From the NCBI RefSeq assembly GCF_035594125.1, contig NC_087156.1, positions 13,164,806 to 13,228,805 on the forward strand: a stretch of DNA of 64,000 nt, given 5' to 3'. The notes below the pieces were generated by a model that saw nothing but the letters and a program-made list of their open reading frames with translations, ran no database searches and was not told the origin of the DNA. Shown in pieces: positions 59,419-64,000 of this stretch. Source of the DNA: Scylla paramamosain (taxonomy: Eukaryota > Arthropoda > Malacostraca > Decapoda > Portunidae). The stretch's first letter is position 1; every line of letters starts with the position of its first letter. The translations under genes and the position numbers were made by a program.

Positions 59419-62400
59419 TTACCAAAAGCGTGTATTTTCAGTGTTTTTCAGCTATTACGTGAAAAAAAAAATGCCAAAATGCATGCAAAGCACCCAATAT
59501 GAAGAAAAAGAGCGACATTACGAGAAACGTGTATTATGAGTGTTTTTGAGATTCTTAGGTACCAAAACGCTTAAACTCATGAATAACACTCTTAATTGAG
59601 ATACAGAACAACCTTACCAAATGCGTGTATTTTGAGTGTTTTTCACATTCTTAGTTACCAAACCCCAAATTGCATGCGAAACTAGCTTTATGTGGAAAAA
59701 AAAATGACATTACTAGAAGAGTGTCTTTTGAGTGTTTTTGATAGTGTTAAGCAATAAAGCACTAAAAAGCAGGGCAATCACATTACATGGGAATAAAACC
59801 AAATTTTACCAAGAACTTGCTTTTAAGTGTTTTTGAGCTCCTTACATATTGAAACGCTAAAACGCATGCAAAACACCCTTTATGAAGAAACAGAAAAACA
59901 TTACCAAAAACATGTATTTTGAGTGTTTTTGATCATGTTACCTATAAAAACGCTTAAATACATGCAAAGAACACTACATTTGGGAAACGAAAGGACATTA
60001 TGAGAAACGTGTATTATGAGTGTTTTTAAGTTCCTTAAGTACCAAACTAAAGTAAACTAACAAATAACACTCTTTATAGAGAAAAAATAAATAAATAAAT
60101 AAAAAAATAGCAATTTTTTTTTATTTTTTTATTCATCTTCATAGGTACCAAGATGCCAAAAATTCTGGAAAAATTCAGGGAAATTAGGTGGAAAAAACAA
60201 CATTATCAAAAAAGTTAATTATAGATTTTTTTCGGACTGTTATGTACCAAACCCTAAAGTGCATGCAAAGCCACCTATATATGGAAATTAAACGACTTTA
60301 CAAGAAACCTGTCTTTTGAGTGTTTTTTTTTTTTAGCATATTAGGCACCAAAACGATAAATACCATTGAAGTCACTCAATATGGGAATCCAAAACAAAAT
60401 TACTGAAAACATGTCTTCTCAGTGTTTTACGTAGAAAAACGGTAAAACGGATGCAAACCAACCAATACGAAGAAATAGAAAAACATCACCAAAAAGGTAT
60501 ATTTTGAGTGTTTTTGAACTTTTTACCTACAAAAAACGCGAAAATGCATGCAAAGCACTCAATATTGGGAAACAAAAGGACATTACGAGAAACGTGTATA
60601 ATGAGTGTTTTATAGTTTCACAAGATCCACAAGGCAAAAAACACAAAAAAATCGTATATATGGAGAAGTTTCTTAGATACCAAAATGCTGAAACTCATAA
60701 CACTCTTAATTAAAAAACAAAATAACCTTACTAAATGCGAGTATTTTGAGTGTTTTTTCACATTCTTAGTTAAAAAAAAAACGAAATTCCATGCGAATAT
60801 AGCTTTATGTGGGAAAAAAAATGACATTACCAGAAAAGTGTCTTTTGAGTGTTTTTGAGAGTGATAGGCAATAAAGCACTAAAAAGCAGGGCAATCACAT
60901 TACATGGAATAAAACCAACGTTTACCAAGAACTTGCCTTTAAGTGTTTTTCAGCTCCTTATATGCGTTAAAAAGCATGCAAAACACAATTTATATAGAAA
61001 CAAAATAACATTACTAAAAACAGGTATTTTGATTGTTTTTTTAATCTTGTTATCTATAAAAACGCTTAAATGCATGCAAAGAACCTTATGTTTGGGAAAG
61101 GAAAGGATATTACGAGAAACGTGTATTATGAGTGTTTTTAAGTTCCTTAAAAACCAAAAAGCTAAAACCCACAAGTAACACTCTTTATTTAGAAAATAAA
61201 ATAAAAAAATAAATGGAAAAGTAGGAATTTTTTATTTTTTTTTAGTCATCTTCATAGGTACCGAGATGCCAAAATTCTGGCAAAATTCAGGGCAATTATG
61301 TGATAAAAGATCATTATCAAAAAAGTTAATTTTAGCTTTTTTTTTCGGACTGTTATTTACCAAACCCTAAAGTGCATGCAAAGCCACCTATATGAGAAAA
61401 TTAAACGACTTTACCAGAAACCTGTCTTTTGAGTGATTTTCAGCTTGTTAGGCATCAAAACGATAAATAATATGGAAGTCCCTCTATATGAGAATCCAAA
61501 ACAAAATACTGAAAACGTGTCTTTTCTGTGTTTTAGGTAGAAAAACGCTAAAACGGATGCAAACCAACCAATATGAAGAAATAGAATATTACCAACAAGG
61601 TATATTTTGAGTGTTTTTAATCTTGTTACCTACAAAAAGACACGAAAAAGGATGCAAAGCACTCTATATTGGGAAACAAAAGGACATTACGAGAAACGTG
61701 AATAATGAGTGTTTTATAGTTTCACAAGAACCACAAGGCAAAAAACGCAAAAACTCGTGTATATGGAGAAGTTTCTTAGTTACCAAAACGCTGGTACTCA
61801 TGAATAACACTCTTAAATGAGAAACATAACAACCTTACGAAATGCGTGTATTTTGAGTGTTTTTCACATTCTTATTTACCAAAACCCCAAATTGCATGCA
61901 AAACTTTATGCTTTATGTTGGTAAGAAATGACATTACCAGAAAAGTGACTTTGGGTGTTTTTGAGCGTGTTAGGCAATAAAGCACTAAAAAAGCAGGGCA
62001 ATAACATTACATGGGAATGAAACCATCTTTTACCAACAACTTACCTTTAAGTTTTTTTGAGCTCCTTACATACCAAAACGCTAAAAGGAATGCAAAACAC
62101 CCTTTATGGAGAATTAGAATAACATTACCAAAAATATGTATTTTGAGTGTTTTTGATCATGCTACCTATAAAAACGCGAAAATACAAGCAAAGAACCCTA
62201 TGTTTGGGAAACGAAAAGACATTACGAGAAACGTGTGTTATGAGTGTTTTTAAGTTCCTTAAGAACCAAAAAACTAAAATCCACAAACAACACTCTTTAT
62301 AAAGAAAAAAATAAATAAATATATAAGAAAAACGGCAATTTTTTTTTTTTTATTCATCTTCATAGGTACCGAGATGCCAAAATTCTGGGAAAATTCTGGG

Positions 62401-64000
62401 TTATTATGTGATACAAGAATATTATCAAAAAAGTTAATTTTAACTTTTTTTCGGAATGTTATATACCAAACACTAAAGTGAATGCAAAGCCACCTACATG
62501 AGGAAATTAAACGACTTTACGAGAAACCTTACTTTTGAGTGTTTTTCAGTATGTTAGGCACCAAAACGATAATAATATGGAAGTCACTCAATATGGGAAT
62601 CCAAAACAAAATTACTGAAAATGTGTCTTTTCAGTGTTTTTCGTAGAAAAACTCTAAAATGGATGCAAACCAACCAATATGAAGAAATAGAATAACATTA
62701 CCAAAAATGTATATTTTGAATGTTTTTGAGCTTGTTACCTAAAAAAAAATGCAAAAATGGATGCAAAGTATTCCAAAACAAAAGGATATTCTGAGAAACG
62801 TGTATAATGAGTGTTTCATAGTTCCACAAGAACCAAAAGGCAAAAAACGCAAAAACTCGTGTACCTAGAGAAGTTTCTTAGATACCAAAATGATTACAAA
62901 ATGTGTGTATTTTGAGTGTTTTTCACATTCTTATTTACGCAAATTCCAAATTACATGCGAAACTAACTTTATGTGGGAAATAAATGACATTACCAGAAAA
63001 GTGTCTTTTTAGTGTTTTTGAGCGTTATATGCAACAAAGCACTAAAGAGCAGAACAATCACATTACATTGGAATAAAACCAGATTTTTGCGAAGAATAAA
63101 AAAAAAGAACAAGCTCACCAAATGAGTGTATTTTCGGTGATTTTTACATTCATAGTTACCAAAACCCCAAATTCCATGCGAAATATTGTGGGATAAAAAT
63201 GTGGGAAAAAAATGACATTAACATAAAATAGTTTTTTTGAGTGTTTTTGAGCGTGTTAGGAAATAAAGCACTAAAAAGCAGGGCAATCACATTACATAGG
63301 GATAAAACAAATTTTTACCAAGAACTTCCCTTTAAGATTTTTTGAGCTCCTTACATACAAAAACGCTAAAACGCATGCAAAACACCCTTTATGGAGAAAC
63401 AGAATAACATTACCAAAAACACGTATTTTGAGTGTTTTTGATCATGTTACCTATAAAAACACTTAAATACATGTTTAGGAAACGAAAAAAAATATTACAA
63501 AAAACGTGTATTATGAGTGTTTTTAAGTTTCTTAAGTACCAAAAAGCTAAAAGCCACAAATAACACTCTTTATAGAGAAAAAAAATAAATAAATAAAAAA
63601 ATAGGATTTCTTTTTTTTATTCATATTCATAGGTACTGAGATGCCGAAAGTCTAGCAAATTTCAGGGAAACTATGTGGAAAAAAGAACATTATCAAAAAA
63701 GTTAATTTTAGCTTTTTTTTTTCGGACTGTTATGTACCAAACCCTAAAGTGCATCCAAAGCCACCTACATGGGGAAATTACACGACTTTACCAGAAACCT
63801 CTCTTTTGAATGTTTTCTTTTTTAGCATGTTAGGCATCAAAAGGATAAATAATATGGAAGTCACTCAATATGGGAATGCAAAACAAAATTACTAAAAACG
63901 TGTCTTTTCCGTGTTTTACGTAGAAAAACGCAAAAAACGGATGCAAACCAACCAATATGAAGAAATAGAATAACGTTACCAAAAAGGTTTATTTTGAGTG
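59419..64000 (+). repeat. Satellite array 6, right part (forward, runs off window)
   Basis: Forward satellite resumes with TTACCAAAAGCGTGTATTTTC directly after the LINE tail. Anchors lie near 60140, 61250, 62357 and 63622, giving periods of about 1110, 1107 and 1265 bp. Starts of the GAGTGTTTTT word near 59634, 59730, 59825, 59921 and 60018 give the clearest monomer length, 95-97 bp. Small deletions are visible near 62890 and 63095. The array continues past the end of the window. Confidence 0.9.
60112..61230 (+). repeat. Representative higher-order repeat unit
   Basis: One full HOR period from the A/T-rich junction monomer to the next. I count about eleven monomers by the GTGTTTT-type start word (near 60112, 60222, 60318, 60413, 60508, 60603, 60745, 60846, 60941, 61030 and 61130). 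Most are about 95-100 bp. The one starting near 60603 is about 142 bp because it carries an extra segment including CACAAGGCAAAAAACACAAA. Monomers at equivalent positions in successive HORs are more alike than neighbours within one HOR, which defines a higher-order repeat. Confidence 0.75.

Larger units (their letters stand above)
57008..59600. repeat. Segmental duplication copy C (inverted, longest LINE)
   Basis: Inverted relative to copies A and B. The satellite to the left of the LINE is the complement of 2790-3130 and that to the right is the complement of 2330-2503. Both LINE ends join the satellite at the same bases as in A and B, which shows one insertion event that was later duplicated. 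Confidence 0.85.

Noticed and set aside
59419..64000. ORFs in the right-hand satellite (for example 60849-61178)
   Set aside because: Same repeat-derived words as elsewhere; no start context, no conserved reading frame between HORs.

Overview
This window is AT-rich, non-coding eukaryotic DNA, most likely from an arthropod and possibly a crustacean. The sequence supports an animal genome: it holds non-LTR retrotransposons of CR1/jockey type, a BEL/Pao LTR element, a ZBED/hAT transposase relic, a tRNA-derived SINE and long microsatellites, with no bacterial-style operons. The species cannot be fixed from the sequence alone. I see no intact protein-coding gene.

About 57 kb (1-50107 and 57008-64000) is one satellite family. 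Its monomer is about 95-97 bp and carries a recurring core, ACCAAAACGCTAAAACGC followed by ATGCAAA. About eleven diverged monomers form a higher-order repeat (HOR) of roughly 1.0-1.1 kb. Each HOR has one A/T-rich junction segment followed by CATAGGTACCGAGATGCC, which I use as an anchor. Calling the strand that reads CCAAAACGCTAAAACGC 'forward', the array switches orientation repeatedly: reverse 1-5443, forward 5475-20367, reverse 20368-27535, forward 27540-32708, reverse 32709-50107, forward 57008-64000. Larger duplications lie on top of the HOR: a long palindrome (about 23.1-27.5 kb against 28.2-32.7 kb), a segment present three times with the same LINE inserted (A 1.0-5.4 kb, B 32.7-38.9 kb, C 57.0-59.6 kb), an inverted derivative without the LINE (D 12.6-15.1 kb), and a direct repeat (5.5-9.0 kb against 14.2-17.5 kb).

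The shared LINE is a 5'-truncated CR1/jockey-type element of about 2.06 kb. Copy C is the longest, copy B has lost about 400 bp and gained a 390-bp SINE, and copy A keeps only its two ends. These differences date the events: LINE insertion, then segmental duplication, then separate decay and SINE insertion.

Between 50.1 and 57.0 kb the satellite is broken by an island of non-satellite DNA. It holds relics of a ZBED5-like hAT gene (+), a BEL/Pao pol piece (-), a BEL/Pao gag piece (+), a second, different LINE reverse transcriptase (+), one possible host exon (-) with a good splice-acceptor sequence, and a (TA)n tract of about 188 bp. The short ORFs throughout the satellite are chance products of the repeat and are not genes.

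Taken together, the window looks like a centromeric, pericentromeric or other heterochromatic block with active rearrangement history. That role is inferred from architecture only.
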